A stretch of DNA of 64,000 nucleotides from Planococcus sp. CP5-4_YE (GCF_019042655.1 NZ_JAHPZO010000008.1:62001-126000), one strand, 5' to 3'. Positions 44,310 to 55,084 are shown, counted from the stretch's first letter. Numbers and translations are program-made. The notes: a model not told the origin generated them from the letters alone.

Positions 44310-44785
44310 GACCGGCTCACCTCCAATATCGCCCGTTCAAACGTATTTTTTATGGATAAAACGGCCGAGTCAATGTCTTCGAAATCCAAGGCATGGATAT
44401 ACAGGCGTTTTTGGTCTTCAGAAATGCCGATAACCAAAGTGCCTGGAGTTAATGTAATTAAGGCCGACAGCAAGGTTACTTGCCAGTCGTCATCGAGTTC
44501 CGTCTCCATTTCAAAAATGGCCGGTTTGATGTTCATATTTGGGCTTACAACGATCGACAGCACCTGGATGCTTGACATGAAAAGTTCACGTAGGAATAAC
44601 AGGAACAGTGAGATTAACGCCCAGACGCGCAGGATGTACAATCGTTTTGAGAAAAACCGGCGCATCAAGATAATGATGCCGAGGCCGATCAAAAAGCCGA
44701 TGACGAATCCGGAAGGAGTGAAAGACACGGTCATGAACATCCAGACGAGCGCCAAAAAGAAATTCAATAGAACTTGTAAAGACAT
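44306..44785 (-). CDS. mrpE: Na+/H+ antiporter subunit MrpE
   Basis: 159 residues with N-terminal membrane helices (ALVWMFMTVSFTPSGFVIGF; ALISLFLLFLRELFMS) and the conserved cytoplasmic part LLSALITLTPGTLVIGISED. ATG 44785 lies 6 bases after the mrpD stop. It is part of the coupled operon mrpABCDEFG. Confidence 0.94.
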   Translation of the reverse strand: MSLQVLLNFFLALVWMFMTVSFTPSGFVIGFLIGLGIIILMRRFFSKRLYILRVWALISLFLLFLRELFMSSIQVLSIVVSPNMNIKPAIFEMETELDDDWQVTLLSALITLTPGTLVIGISEDQKRLYIHALDFEDIDSAVLSIKNTFERAILEVSRS

Positions 44786-44791
44786 TAAGAC

Positions 44792-46273
44792 CTACTCCTT
44801 TAATACCGCATCAATATAGAGCGATGGATTCAGCAGCACTTCACCCGCGTCCGAAACGAACGGCATGAAGAGTTCCGCACCGGCGCCGAGGAATACAGTC
44901 AAGGCGACGAGTATAGCTGTTGGGACGAACATCGATAGATAATGTTTTCGGTCGATCGTGACAATCTTCACCGGTTCGCCCCAGAATGCATAGATGAAGA
45001 TACGGACAACGCTTAGCAACACGAGCAAGCTAGTCGCCAGAATCACAAGGCTGCCCCAGAAATGGGTGCCTTCGAAACCGCCTTGGACGATCAACAATTT
45101 GCCGGGGAATCCGCTGAGCGGGGGAATGCCGGCAAGACCGAATGCTGCAACAAGGAAGGTCCAGCCAAAGAGCGGATAGCTCTTGATTAACCCGCCCATC
45201 TTGCGCAAATCGCTGGTTCCGAAAATGACGGTTAAGATACCGACCAGAAGGAACAATGCCGCTTTAATAAGCATATCGTGCACCAAATAGAAAATGGAGC
45301 CTTCGACGCCTGCTGCGTTCATTTGCGAAATGCCGAATAGGATAACGCCGACCGCGATGATGATGTTGTAGATGATGATCTTTTTTACATCAAAATAAGC
45401 AAGCGCGCCGACGCAGCCAGCCAGGATGGTCAAAATCGCAATGATCGCCAACAATTCGTGGGTAAAACCTGTATTCATTGTGAAGAATAAGGTATAGGTT
45501 CTCATGATGGCGTAGACGCCGACTTTCGTCAGCAATGCGCCGAACAAGGCAAGAATCGCCATGGGCGGTGCGAAATAAGAACCTGGCAGCCAAAAGTACA
45601 ATGGGAAAATCGCCGCTTTGAAACCGAAGACGACCAGGAACAAGACGGCAATGACCGTTAGGATGCCGACTGCTTCGATCTGTGGGATCTTAACAGCCAA
45701 GTCAGCCATATTGAGCGTACCGGTAACAGAGTATAGATAAGCGACTGCGGAAACGAATAAGGCCGATGAAATGATGTTCACCAGCAAGTACTTAATTGAT
45801 TCGCGCAGTTGCGGTTTTTCACCGCCGTGAACGATCAATGCATAAGAAGCCATCAACAACACTTCAATAAAGACGAATAAGTTGAAGATATCACCTGTTG
45901 TAAAGGCGCCGTTCACTCCGGTCATCAAGAACAACACGGCCGGGTAATAGAACGACTGCTCGCGTTTTACACCGATCGTTGGGATGCTGTAAAACAATAC
46001 GAACAGCGTGACGATGGTGGAACTCAGTACCAACAGTACCGAGAACATATCGGATACCATGGAAATGCCGAACGGGGCAGGCCAGCTGCCGAGCGTGACA
46101 GCTTGGACGCCGTCGTTAGAAACTTTCGAGAATAGCACAAGCGCTGAGGCGAGTGTCGCAGCAACGCCGCCAATCGCCACTGCGCGTTGCATGTGCAACT
46201 TTTTCGGGAACAGCATCAAGATGGCGGCAAAAATCAATGGAATGACTACGGGGAACAAAGCTAAATTACTCAT
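44792..46273 (-). CDS. mrpD: Na+/H+ antiporter subunit MrpD
   Basis: 493 residues, about 14 membrane helices, homologous to proton-pumping subunits of complex I (NuoM/NuoN type). Charged residues in membrane helices expected for ion translocation are seen in [20 protein letters not shown] and [17 protein letters not shown]. It overlaps mrpC by 8 bases. Together with MrpA it probably forms the ion path. Confidence 0.95.
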   Translation of the reverse strand: MSNLALFPVVIPLIFAAILMLFPKKLHMQRAVAIGGVAATLASALVLFSKVSNDGVQAVTLGSWPAPFGISMVSDMFSVLLVLSSTIVTLFVLFYSIPTIGVKREQSFYYPAVLFLMTGVNGAFTTGDIFNLFVFIEVLLMASYALIVHGGEKPQLRESIKYLLVNIISSALFVSAVAYLYSVTGTLNMADLAVKIPQIEAVGILTVIAVLFLVVFGFKAAIFPLYFWLPGSYFAPPMAILALFGALLTKVGVYAIMRTYTLFFTMNTGFTHELLAIIAILTILAGCVGALAYFDVKKIIIYNIIIAVGVILFGISQMNAAGVEGSIFYLVHDMLIKAALFLLVGILTVIFGTSDLRKMGGLIKSYPLFGWTFLVAAFGLAGIPPLSGFPGKLLIVQGGFEGTHFWGSLVILATSLLVLLSVVRIFIYAFWGEPVKIVTIDRKHYLSMFVPTAILVALTVFLGAGAELFMPFVSDAGEVLLNPSLYIDAVLKE

Positions 46274-46613
46274 AATCTTCTGTACCTCTCAATAGCTCCA
46301 TATTGTCTGTGCCAAGTTCCTGGTAGGCGCGGTAAGCGAGCACCAGGAAAAATGACGTGACGGCGAACGAAATAACGATCGCTGTCAGGATCAGCGCCTG
46401 TGGCAGAGGGTCGGCATAATCGCTAACCGTTACCCCATCAGCCACAACGGGCGGCGCTGTGCCGCCGAGGCCGCCCATTGTCAATAGCAATAGGTGGGCG
46501 CCGTGGCTCAAAAGGCCTGTGCCGATAATGATGCGAATCAAACTTTTCGATAGCATTAAATATACAGCTGCCATGAACAATAAGCCGATGGCAACCGACA
46601 TGACTATTTCCAT
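46266..46613 (-). CDS. mrpC: Na+/H+ antiporter subunit MrpC
   Basis: 115 residues, three membrane helices, related to complex I subunit NuoK. Visible helices are [17 protein letters not shown], the glycine-rich [20 protein letters not shown], and [20 protein letters not shown]. It starts at ATG 46613, overlapping the mrpB stop by one base. Confidence 0.94.
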   Translation of the reverse strand: MEIVMSVAIGLLFMAAVYLMLSKSLIRIIIGTGLLSHGAHLLLLTMGGLGGTAPPVVADGVTVSDYADPLPQALILTAIVISFAVTSFFLVLAYRAYQELGTDNMELLRGTEDYE

Positions 46614-47035
46614 TATTCATCCTCTCCAATCGTTTGAATAATGGTCATCGTTACTCCTACAACAACCAAATAGACGCCTATATCAAATAGCAATGCCGAG
46701 TGCAGGGAAGTTTCGCCAAACAATGGCAAATCGAAATAATCATAGGCGTGCGTGAAGAATGGGACATCAAAAACGATCGATGCGCTGGCGGTTGCGATAG
46801 CAATCAACAAGCCGACAGCGGATAACACCACGTAATTGATTGGGATAATTTTCTTGACGGTGGGGATGTCGAACGCAAGCATCAACAAGACGATGGCACT
46901 TGCGGTTAATAATCCCCCGACAAATCCTCCGCCTGGTGTATAATGTCCAGCGAAGAAAATATGGACAGCGAACATCAAGATGATGAAGGTCACCACTTTC
47001 GTGGCGGTTTGAAGCATGACATCATTTGTTCTCAT
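46613..47035 (-). CDS. mrpB: Na+/H+ antiporter subunit MrpB
   Basis: 140 residues, four membrane helices with the family motif [20 protein letters not shown]. It starts at ATG 47035, 14 bases inside the end of mrpA, so the two are coupled. It resembles the C-terminal domain also present in MrpA. Confidence 0.94.
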   Translation of the reverse strand: MRTNDVMLQTATKVVTFIILMFAVHIFFAGHYTPGGGFVGGLLTASAIVLLMLAFDIPTVKKIIPINYVVLSAVGLLIAIATASASIVFDVPFFTHAYDYFDLPLFGETSLHSALLFDIGVYLVVVGVTMTIIQTIGEDE

Positions 47036-49436
47036 GCTGACCCTCCTTTTTCGTGAGGCGAAGGCGGATCATCGTAATAATCCCGATGCCCGCAATGCCG
47101 AGTACTGCAATCTCGAACAAGGTGTCAAACCCGCGGTAATCGACAAGAATGACGTTGACGATATTCCCGCCGCCTGCTTCTTTATACACGGTTTCTTTGT
47201 AGAATTCAGAAATCGATGGCAAAGATTTTTGTGAATGTGCCGACAAGGCAACTAAGGTCATCGTGACACCGACGCCAAGTGCGACAAGTGCATTGCCGAA
47301 ACGGAATTTCATGCGCTCTTCTTTACGGCTGATCTGCGGCAAATGATAGAACGCCAGCAAGAACAAGGCAACCGAGATGGTTTCGATAACCAGTTGTGTC
47401 AACGCCAAGTCAGGTGCGCGGAAGATGACGAACAGCAGTGCCACCGAATAACCCACAGCCCCGAGTGCGATAATCGCGGTCAAGCGGGACTTGGAACCGA
47501 GAATCGTCAAGGTTGCGCCGACCAATGCCAGCAGGATGACGATTTCGTAAACGCCAATTGGCGCCAAATTGCTGAAATCGATCTGGAACGCTTCGTTCAA
47601 GAACAAGGTCAGCAAAACGATGAACGTCATAAAGCTGAACATATAGACAAGGTAGGACCGGATAAAGCCTGTCATATAAATCCGGGAGAAGCGGTTGGCC
47701 CCTCCGTAGCTGAGCAGCATCATTTCATCGTAGAGACGGTTCAGTGAAATTGAATCTGGATAAACATCGTATAGATGCTGCCATTTGCGAAGCGTCCAGA
47801 ACATTAAGCCGCCGATTGCAAAAATGCCGAGCGTCATGAACAATTCGGTATTGAATCCATGCCATGCAGAAACGTGGATATCCACATTCTGCGGCGAATC
47901 GTAAAGAAACGGCTGGATTGCGGCAACGGCTGGCTTCACTAGCCAATCCCCAATTAAGTTCGGGATGAAGAAAATCAATACGACTAGCGCGGCCAGGAAC
48001 ACTGGTGAAATGAGCATGCCAATTGGTGCTTCGTGCGCTTGTTTCGGCAATTCTTCCGGCTGATGTTTGCCGGCAAATGTATGGAACACGAAATACAAGC
48101 TATAGATGAACGTGAAGACCGAGCCAATCCAAGCGATGATCGGGAACAATACCCACCAGACGTCCATCGAGAACATATTGAATTCCTGCAGCGACAGCAT
48201 CGCCGTCAAGAACATCTCTTTACTGAGGAAGCCGTTGAAAGGCGGGAGGCCCGCCATCGACAAGGAGCCGATCAAGGCGACCGTGAAACTGACAGGCATC
48301 AAGCTCATCAAACCGCCGAGTTTCCGGATATCGCGCGTCCCTGTTTCATGATCGATAATGCCGGCAATCATGAACAGGCTTCCTTTGAAGGTTGCGTGGT
48401 TGATCAGATGGAAAATTGCCGCAAACGCTGCGTATTTCAAGTAAGTATCAGCTGCGCCTTCTACATGATAGGCTGCTGCGCCGACACCAAGCAGAGACAT
48501 GATAAGACCTAGCTGGGATACAGTCGAGAAGGCCAAAATTCCTTTCAAGTCTTTCTGCTTCAAGGCGAAGAATGATGCCCACACCATAGTGAACAACCCG
48601 ACGCCGGCAACTAACCACATCCATACTTCGGACAAGGCGAAGACAGGCGTCAAGCGGGCAACCAAATAGATGCCCGCTTTAACCATGGTCGCGGAGTGGA
48701 GATAAGCACTGACAGGCGTTGGTGCTTCCATCGCGTCCGGCAGCCAGATGTAGAACGGAAATTGTGCTGATTTCGTAAATGCGCCGAGCAGCACGAGAAC
48801 CAAAGCCCAGATGAAGAAATCATGCTGTGCCAGTTCTGGGGCTTGGGCGATCAATTCGCGAATCGAATACGTGCCGCCCATGATGCTGAGCAGCACAAAT
48901 CCCCCAAGCATCATCAACCCGCCGAAGACGGTGATCATCATCGACTTCAACGCGCCAAATCTGGAGCGGTCACGCGTATACCAATAGGCGATTAATAGGA
49001 ACGAGGAAATTGAAGTTAATTCCCAGAACAAGTACAGCGTAATCAGGTGATCCGATTGAACGACGCCAAGCATGGCGCTCATGAAGATCAACAGATATAC
49101 ATAAAAATTATGTAATTGTTCGCGGTGCTTGTCCAAATAGAAAATCGAGTAGAGCACGACGAGCGCGCCGATTCCAGTAATCAGCAAAGTGAACAATAAA
49201 CTCAACCCATCTAGATATGCAACAAAAGCGATATCGAGGGAAGGGATCCAGGAAAGTTCAGATACATAAGTGCCACCTTCCATAACTGAAGGAAGGCGGG
49301 TGGCGTAGTATAAGAACAGCGCTGCCGGAACCAGCAAAACGAACCAGCCTGTGTGAATCTGGCCGAGTCGTTTGAATAGCAGCGGAATAAACAGTGCTGC
49401 AAGGATCGGTATAAAAATCAGAAATACAAGAGACAA
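47022..49436 (-). CDS. mrpA: Na+/H+ antiporter subunit MrpA
   Basis: 804 residues, about 21 membrane helices. The N-terminal two thirds resemble complex I subunit NuoL/ND5 (LFWELTSISSFLLIAYWYTR; WLPDAMEAPTPVSAYLHSAT; FHLINHATFKGSLFMIAG). The C-terminal part carries the MrpA-specific and MrpB-like domains (VDYRGFDTLFEIAVLGIAGI). First gene of the seven-gene Mrp operon, which exports Na+ for H+ and supports alkali and salt tolerance. The start is TTG 49436, six bases after AAGGAGG. Confidence 0.96.
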   Translation of the reverse strand: MSLVFLIFIPILAALFIPLLFKRLGQIHTGWFVLLVPAALFLYYATRLPSVMEGGTYVSELSWIPSLDIAFVAYLDGLSLLFTLLITGIGALVVLYSIFYLDKHREQLHNFYVYLLIFMSAMLGVVQSDHLITLYLFWELTSISSFLLIAYWYTRDRSRFGALKSMMITVFGGLMMLGGFVLLSIMGGTYSIRELIAQAPELAQHDFFIWALVLVLLGAFTKSAQFPFYIWLPDAMEAPTPVSAYLHSATMVKAGIYLVARLTPVFALSEVWMWLVAGVGLFTMVWASFFALKQKDLKGILAFSTVSQLGLIMSLLGVGAAAYHVEGAADTYLKYAAFAAIFHLINHATFKGSLFMIAGIIDHETGTRDIRKLGGLMSLMPVSFTVALIGSLSMAGLPPFNGFLSKEMFLTAMLSLQEFNMFSMDVWWVLFPIIAWIGSVFTFIYSLYFVFHTFAGKHQPEELPKQAHEAPIGMLISPVFLAALVVLIFFIPNLIGDWLVKPAVAAIQPFLYDSPQNVDIHVSAWHGFNTELFMTLGIFAIGGLMFWTLRKWQHLYDVYPDSISLNRLYDEMMLLSYGGANRFSRIYMTGFIRSYLVYMFSFMTFIVLLTLFLNEAFQIDFSNLAPIGVYEIVILLALVGATLTILGSKSRLTAIIALGAVGYSVALLFVIFRAPDLALTQLVIETISVALFLLAFYHLPQISRKEERMKFRFGNALVALGVGVTMTLVALSAHSQKSLPSISEFYKETVYKEAGGGNIVNVILVDYRGFDTLFEIAVLGIAGIGIITMIRLRLTKKEGQHENK

Positions 49437-49610
49437 ATGAATCCTCCTTCCAAAGTGGTACGTGATGAGTTTCTAATTAAAAAGTATAACGCATTTAGAG
49501 CGGTTTTGCACCGAACACCCTCGCGGCAAAGAGAAGCGGCGTGAAGATTTCTAGCGTTTTGTAATAGGAAGAAACTCTGTAATCTGACTATTGCGAATTT
49601 AAAAATGCAC

Positions 49611-49657
49611 AAAAAAAGACCGGTTGAAGGAGTGTCACTCATTCAACCGGTCTTTTT
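49611..49657. terminator. Long terminator downstream of the MFS gene
   Basis: AAGACCGGTTGAA pairs with TTCAACCGGTCTT, flanked by A and T runs. On the minus strand it follows the MFS stop directly. The 49437-49610 stretch between it and mrpA should hold the mrp promoter; a TATACT on the minus strand near 49480 is the best -10 I see. Confidence 0.88.
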
Positions 49658-49665
49658 GACTGAAG

Positions 49666-50925
49666 CTAAGAATGTTTTAATTCCTGTTCCAGGAGAACAT
49701 CCTCGAAATCCTGTTCTGGTTGTTTTTTCGTATACCAAAGGAAAGCGAAAGCAAAAACAAATAATGAGCCGGTTACGATAAAAACGGAAGAAATTCCGAT
49801 AAAGCCGCTGATGATGCCGCCAAACATCGGCCCGACGATATTGCCGAGGAACCGGAAGCTGGTGTTATAACCCATCACTTCGCCTTGAATATCGATTGGT
49901 GCTTCACGGCGCATCAGGGCAGTCGTAGTCGGGATCATGCCGCCGACTGCTACGCCGAAGAATAGGCGCAAAACGATGAGCTGCCATAGTTCGGTAACAA
50001 AAGCTTGCGGGATGATGAACACAAATGCGAGCAGTAACAGCAAGCCGAGAATTTTCTCATAGCCGACCGAATCCCCGAGCCGTCCCCAAAGCCTAGCGAA
50101 CAGCAGATTGCCAACGCCTGTCGCGCTGAAGGTGACGCCTGCAAGAAAGGCCACTTGAGCGGTGCCTTCTGTCAATTCCGCTACATATAAAGACAATAAA
50201 GGCTGGATGCTAAAATTGCCGATTTGGATCAATGCTGTGATAATCATGACATTGAGCAATAGGCGGTGGTGCAAGATGCCATGGATCACGGTGCTGCGCG
50301 CATAGACATGGGCCCCTTTTCGTTTCGGCTTGCGGATTTCTTTCAACCCGAAGACGACGAACAAGGCGGCGATGCCAATGATGCTTGCGGTAATGAGGAA
50401 GGTGTACGTGAAACCGAACGCATCCGCCATCAAGCCGCCGATTACCGGCCCGAATAAAGTGCCTGACACACTGCCCATTTGAAGCGTGCCGAGCGTTTTG
50501 CCGGCGGTCTCCTTGGACGTCTGGGAACTGACGAAAGCTAGTGAAGTTGGGATGAATCCCGTCACGACCCCCATGAACAAACGGATCATGAATAATCCGA
50601 GCACCGAATCGGCCGTCCCCATCAAAAAGATGCTAGTGGCAATCCCGAAGCCGTTGATGATCAATATCGGTTTGAAACCGTATTTGTCTGCGATGCGCCC
50701 CCATACCGGGGACATGAACAATGCGGCAACGAAGGTCACGCCAAACACCAACCCTGACCAACGCTGCACATATTCATCCGAAAAATTGCCGAGTGATTCA
50801 ATGTACAGCGACAAAAACGGCATGATCATCGTCGTGCTGCCGGCGACCAGGAAATTGGTGAACATGATAATGTAGAAATTTCTTTTTTGAGTATCCAGTT
50901 GGAACCCCTTCTTTCTGAAAACCAA
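49666..50925 (-). CDS. MFS multidrug-type efflux transporter
   Basis: 419 residues, 12 membrane segments, major facilitator fold. Motif A appears as VWGRIADKYGFKPILIINGF and motif C-like SLAFVSSQTSKETAGKTLG, typical of the 12-helix drug:H+ antiporters such as NorA/Blt relatives. The start is TTG 50925 after AGGAAGAG; a CTG at 50898, behind AAGGGG, would remove nine residues and cannot be excluded. The substrate is unknown. It is monocistronic. Confidence 0.86.
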   Translation of the reverse strand: MVFRKKGFQLDTQKRNFYIIMFTNFLVAGSTTMIMPFLSLYIESLGNFSDEYVQRWSGLVFGVTFVAALFMSPVWGRIADKYGFKPILIINGFGIATSIFLMGTADSVLGLFMIRLFMGVVTGFIPTSLAFVSSQTSKETAGKTLGTLQMGSVSGTLFGPVIGGLMADAFGFTYTFLITASIIGIAALFVVFGLKEIRKPKRKGAHVYARSTVIHGILHHRLLLNVMIITALIQIGNFSIQPLLSLYVAELTEGTAQVAFLAGVTFSATGVGNLLFARLWGRLGDSVGYEKILGLLLLLAFVFIIPQAFVTELWQLIVLRLFFGVAVGGMIPTTTALMRREAPIDIQGEVMGYNTSFRFLGNIVGPMFGGIISGFIGISSVFIVTGSLFVFAFAFLWYTKKQPEQDFEDVLLEQELKHS

Positions 50926-51029
50926 ATCTCTTCCTATATTATATAATAGTTCGTTACCCGAAAAAAGCAGAATAAATTACCACTGTATTCTGAATTGTTC
51001 TGTGCTAGAATAAAGCGGGGTGAAACGAA

Positions 51030-51686
51030 ATGAAAAAGAGTATATGGTTAGTACTACTTCTAGTCTGTACAGTTGCATTAGCGGCTTGCGGGAATTCTGA
51101 AGAAGAGCCACAAGGCTATCCACAGCTGGAACCAGGCATAACGGAAGAAACGGTTGTGGATTTGAATACATCCGAAGGCACGATCCGCATCCGGCTATTC
51201 CCGGAAATCGCGCCAAAAGCAGTAGAGAATTTCCTTGGGCACGCCGAATCCGGTTATTATGAAGGCGTCATTTTCCACCGAGTCATTGAGGACTTTATGT
51301 TGCAGACCGGTGATCCGACCGGCACAGGGGGCGGAGGCGAAAGCATTTATGGCGAGCCGTTCGAAGACGAATTCAGCGATCGGCTATTCAATTTCCGGGG
51401 TGCTTTGTCGATGGCAAACGCAGGGCCGGGAACGAATGGCAGCCAATTCTTTATTGTCCAAGCAAAAGAAATTGAAGAAGGCAGCGCCTCCGATTATCCA
51501 GAAGAAATCACTGCCGCTTACAAAGAAATGGGCGGAACGCCTTGGCTTGACGGGATGCACACCGTCTTTGGCCAGGTTGACGAAGGCATGGACGTCGTCG
51601 ATAAAATCGCTGCTGTTGAAAAAGGTGCAAATGATAAACCGCTTGAAGACATCGTCATCGAATCAATCGATATCATTGAGCAATAA
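51030..51686 (+). CDS. Peptidyl-prolyl cis-trans isomerase, cyclophilin lipoprotein
   Basis: 218 residues. The lipoprotein signal [20 protein letters not shown] ends with Cys 20. The mature part is a cyclophilin domain ([59 protein letters not shown]). It probably assists folding of exported proteins outside the membrane, complementing PrsA-type foldases. The start is ATG 51030. It is monocistronic with its own terminator. Confidence 0.94.
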   Translation: MKKSIWLVLLLVCTVALAACGNSEEEPQGYPQLEPGITEETVVDLNTSEGTIRIRLFPEIAPKAVENFLGHAESGYYEGVIFHRVIEDFMLQTGDPTGTGGGGESIYGEPFEDEFSDRLFNFRGALSMANAGPGTNGSQFFIVQAKEIEEGSASDYPEEITAAYKEMGGTPWLDGMHTVFGQVDEGMDVVDKIAAVEKGANDKPLEDIVIESIDIIEQ

Positions 51687-51687
51687 G

Positions 51688-51719
51688 AAAAAGCTATCGC
51701 CTCGAGCGATAGCTTTTTT
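51688..51719 (+). terminator. Terminator after the cyclophilin gene
   Basis: AAAAGCTATCGC pairs with GCGATAGCTTTT across CTCGA, followed by T residues. The reverse reading could also serve patB. Confidence 0.9.
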
Positions 51720-51737
51720 CCTGTTTATAATGAATCA

Positions 51738-52907
51738 TCAACGGAGTGCGCGGATAATTCGGCTAACGCCATCTTCCAAGGTCTGCCTAGGGCACGCGAT
51801 ATTCATGCGCAAGAAACCGCGGCCGGCTTCACCGTATTTCGATCCCGGTTCAAGCGCCACTTTGCCTTTTTCAAGCAGGCGTTGCATCACGTCATCTTCA
51901 GTGAGCCCCAACGCCCGGTAATCGATCCATAATAAATAAGTCGATTGCGGCTTGCGAATCTTCAAGCCAGGAACTTCTTGTTCGAGCCGTTCCACCGCAT
52001 AATCGATATGGTGGGCCAATACTTCGAGCAATTCAGTCAGCCATGGTTCGCCCTGTTCGTACGCGGCTTTCCAGGCAACAGGGGCAAATGCATTCAACGA
52101 TCCGGTGCCATGCGCTTGCATATGCTGTTCTAGTCGTGTGCGCTTGTCGGAATCAGCAGCGACAATCATCGCTGCTTGAATGCCAGCTAGGTTAAAGGTT
52201 TTCGTCGGCGCGATGCACGTGAAGATGCGGTTTCGTTCACTGCCGGCAACCGACAGCAGCGGTGTATGGGTTTCGCCTGTATGGATCAAATCGCAATGGA
52301 TTTCGTCCGAAAGAATCAAAACATCATGGCGTGAGCACAACGCAACGATGTGCTCCAACTCTTTCATTGTCCATAATTTGCCGCTGGGGTTGTGTGGATT
52401 ACACAAGATGAACAAACGGGCTTTTCCAAGCTTGGCTTCAAAATCAACCCAGTCGATGGTGTACCCGCCGTCTTGCTCTGTCAATTCGGAGTACAGGACT
52501 CCGCGCCCAAGATTTTGAGGGATGGAGAAAAATGGCGGATAGACAGGCGGCGTCACCAGCACTGAATCACCTACTTCAGTAAAGACATCAATGATACTGG
52601 CCATGGCCGGGATAACGCCTTGGTGAAACAGCATCCAATCTGTTTCGACTGTTAAGCCGTGGCGTTTTTTCAGCCAATTCGCAGCTGCCGTTTTGCATTC
52701 CTCGCATATGTATGAGTAACCGAAAATCGGATGTTCCAATCGTTCTCGCAAAGCATCAGTCACTGGAGGCGGAGCCGGAAAGTCCATATCCGCTACCCAC
52801 ATCGGCAGTATGCCAGATGCATCTTGGATTCCGTAGATTTTCTCCATCCGCTCCCATTTCACGGAACGGCTTTTCCTGCGGTCATGCACTTGTTCGAACA
52901 AATTCAA
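51738..52907 (-). CDS. patB: Cystathionine beta-lyase-like aminotransferase, PatB/MalY
   Basis: 389-residue fold-type I PLP enzyme. The PLP lysine is in FTCIAPTKTFNLAGIQAAM, and the N-terminal WVADMDFPAPPPVTDAL and FGYSYICEEC match the MalY/PatB C-S lyases, which cleave cystathionine or cysteine conjugates to give homocysteine or thiols, pyruvate and ammonia. The start is TTG 52907 behind TGAGGAGATTGC. Divergent yugE neighbours it, as in the B. subtilis yugE-patB region. Confidence 0.92.
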   Translation of the reverse strand: MNLFEQVHDRRKSRSVKWERMEKIYGIQDASGILPMWVADMDFPAPPPVTDALRERLEHPIFGYSYICEECKTAAANWLKKRHGLTVETDWMLFHQGVIPAMASIIDVFTEVGDSVLVTPPVYPPFFSIPQNLGRGVLYSELTEQDGGYTIDWVDFEAKLGKARLFILCNPHNPSGKLWTMKELEHIVALCSRHDVLILSDEIHCDLIHTGETHTPLLSVAGSERNRIFTCIAPTKTFNLAGIQAAMIVAADSDKRTRLEQHMQAHGTGSLNAFAPVAWKAAYEQGEPWLTELLEVLAHHIDYAVERLEQEVPGLKIRKPQSTYLLWIDYRALGLTEDDVMQRLLEKGKVALEPGSKYGEAGRGFLRMNIACPRQTLEDGVSRIIRALR

Positions 52908-52982
52908 AGCAATCTCCTCATTTCTTTTGGGTTTCTATGATATTATAGCTGGTAACGATACAGGAATGATAGGTGAAAGCGA

Positions 52983-53243
52983 ATGGATACGGTGAACATG
53001 GATAAAAGAGCGCTGAGAATTATGGAAGGGTGGGACCCCTTTTCTGTCGGCACGGGCGAATACAATACAGAAGCTGCCGATGTCATCGACAAGCTGCACG
53101 ATATCGACCATCCATCAGATTTAGCGAAAGCGATCCAAGGCATATACGAATCAAGATTCAAGCAATGGATTCCGCTGGAAAAATGCGTAGAAGTTTCCTA
53201 TAAGCTATTGGCTGTAAAGTATGAAGCGAAACACATCATTTGA
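52983..53243 (+). CDS. yugE: DUF1871 family protein, YugE
   Basis: 86 residues, helical, of the DUF1871 family. The segment IMEGWDPFSVGTGEYNTEAA is characteristic. No catalytic motif is evident. The start is ATG 52983 with AGGTGAAAGCG upstream. The function is unknown. It is adjacent to patB and shares a terminator with the convergent XRE-type gene. Confidence 0.86.
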   Translation: MDTVNMDKRALRIMEGWDPFSVGTGEYNTEAADVIDKLHDIDHPSDLAKAIQGIYESRFKQWIPLEKCVEVSYKLLAVKYEAKHII

Positions 53244-53256
53244 AAAAAGCCAAAAT

Positions 53257-53290
53257 AAAAAAGCTTCGGCACATTGCCGGAGCTTTTTTA
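53257..53290. terminator. Bidirectional terminator between yugE and the XRE gene
   Basis: AAAAAAGCTTCGGC pairs with GCCGGAGCTTTTTT apart from one mismatch, with A and T runs outside. Confidence 0.86.
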
Positions 53291-53509
53291 TTTTGTTGTT
53301 TCCAACCCGTCAAGCAAATTGGAAGCAGGAACTTCGAGTGCATTCGATAGCACAAGGATCGTTTGGACGGATGGTACTTCTTCGCCGCTTTCATAGGATT
53401 CAAGCCGTGCTGTGCCGATGCGTGTCTTTAAGGACAAGTCATCGAGCGACAAATTGCGTTCTTCCCGCAGCATTTTCAATTGGGTGTGCAAATCTTTTTT
53501 CAAAGTCAT
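53288..53509 (-). CDS. XRE-family transcriptional regulator, 73 aa
   Basis: A single Cro/CI-type helix-turn-helix domain with almost nothing else: LKMLREERNLSLDDLSLKTR, then IGTARLESYESGEEVPSVQT. Size and sequence resemble small stand-alone XRE regulators of Bacillales chromosomes. The start is ATG 53509 after AAGGAGTG. No toxin partner or phage genes are nearby. Its targets are unknown. Confidence 0.88.
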   Translation of the reverse strand: MTLKKDLHTQLKMLREERNLSLDDLSLKTRIGTARLESYESGEEVPSVQTILVLSNALEVPASNLLDGLETTK

Positions 53510-53604
53510 ACACTCCTTTTCTTAAAGACTTCCTTCTAGCTCTATTATACCACGCAGGAGTGTTTTCTTATATAAAGAGTTGTGGCATTTTTCGAACAAT
53601 GGAA

Positions 53605-54942
53605 TCAAGTAAAGATATCGATCATGCCGTTGATGAAGACGATGACGATAGCAGCAGGTGCAACATAGCGCACCAACACACGCCACACTTCAACCCACGT
53701 CTTTTGCTGTGTCAGTTCATTATGCGCATCTTTATTGCTGAGGACATATCCGGCAAACAAAGAGATGAACAATGCACCGAGCGGCAAGCCAATACGGCTC
53801 GTCAAGATATCCATGAAGTCAAAGAAGGTATAGCCGAAGAAAACGGGCTCGCTCATGACGCCAAACGACAAAGCGCTCGGAATGCCGACAACGAAAATTG
53901 CCAAGCCGATGATGAATGCCAGACGGCGGCGGCGGTCGTATTTGTTTTTGACGGCGATCGATACCGTAATCTCAAGCATCGAGATGGATGAGGTCAAAGT
54001 AGCGAACAATAATAGGACGAAGAAAATGATGATCAGGAATTGCCCCATGAACAATTGGTCGAAAATGGCCGGCAAGATGATGAAGACTAGCCCCGGCCCT
54101 TGATCCGGCAAGTAATCAAGTGCAAATACTGCCGGGAAGATGATCAACCCGGCCATGATGGAAATGACGATGTTCAAAGTCACAACGCTTACAGCTGAAC
54201 GCGTCAAATTTTCGGATTTCTTCAAGTAGGATGCATAAGTGATCATTCCGGCAACACCGACGCTCAAGGAGAAGAACGCTTGCCCGAGAGCGACAAGTGC
54301 CGTTTCGAAATTGAAGAACGACCAGTCTGGCACGAACATAAAGCGAATGCCTTCCATCGCCCCGTCGAGTGTCAATGAACGGATCATCAAGATGACGAAG
54401 AAGATGAGCAAGGCCGGCATCATGATTTTACTGGCGCGTTCAATACCGGCTTTTATGCCCCCTTGGACAATCCAAATCGTCAATCCCATAAACGCTGCCT
54501 GTGCGATCAGCACTTCCCATGGATTGCTGATAATGCCGCCAAACAACTCGGCAAAATCTGCATCACCGAGCCCCGACAATTGCAAGGTAACGGCGCGTAC
54601 TAGATACGACAGCACCCAGCCACCGACTACACTGTAAAAGGAAAGGATCAAGAAAGAAAAAATAAATCCGGACCAGCCGATTAAATACCAAGGCTTTCCG
54701 GGTGCTTGTTTTTTGAGTCCGCTAACGGCATCTGCCTGTCCGCGGCGCCCGATGACGAATTCAGCAAGCAAGATCGGCAAACCGATCAAGACGGTGCTCA
54801 AGATAAACAGCAAAATGAATACGCTGCCCCCGTTTGCGCCGGTTTCGTATGGGAACTTCCAAATCGCCCCGAGGCCGATTGCACTGCCGGCTGCTGCGAG
54901 TATGAAACCGATCTTGGACGTCCATTGTTCACGTGCTTTCAT
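53605..54942 (-). CDS. NSS-family sodium-dependent transporter
   Basis: 445 residues, about 11-12 membrane segments, LeuT fold. Helix-1 signature: SKIGFILAAAGSAIGLGAIW followed by KFPYETGANGG. It resembles B. subtilis YocR/YhdH. Unlike the NSS gene at 32635 it has no MetS-type small gene behind it, so it is the stand-alone type. The start is ATG 54942 after TAGGAGGAACC. The substrate is probably a neutral amino acid. Confidence 0.9.
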   Translation of the reverse strand: MKAREQWTSKIGFILAAAGSAIGLGAIWKFPYETGANGGSVFILLFILSTVLIGLPILLAEFVIGRRGQADAVSGLKKQAPGKPWYLIGWSGFIFSFLILSFYSVVGGWVLSYLVRAVTLQLSGLGDADFAELFGGIISNPWEVLIAQAAFMGLTIWIVQGGIKAGIERASKIMMPALLIFFVILMIRSLTLDGAMEGIRFMFVPDWSFFNFETALVALGQAFFSLSVGVAGMITYASYLKKSENLTRSAVSVVTLNIVISIMAGLIIFPAVFALDYLPDQGPGLVFIILPAIFDQLFMGQFLIIIFFVLLLFATLTSSISMLEITVSIAVKNKYDRRRRLAFIIGLAIFVVGIPSALSFGVMSEPVFFGYTFFDFMDILTSRIGLPLGALFISLFAGYVLSNKDAHNELTQQKTWVEVWRVLVRYVAPAAIVIVFINGMIDIFT

Positions 54943-55084
54943 AATTGGTTCCTCCTAAATCGATTAGATTTCACTATTTTACACGAGCCCCCCAGAAAAA
55001 AATAGAATTATTTAAAAATGCATTGAATTTCTTCTGTATAATAGAAATAAAAGGAAATTCACCAGAAAGAGAGCTGATGGGGAG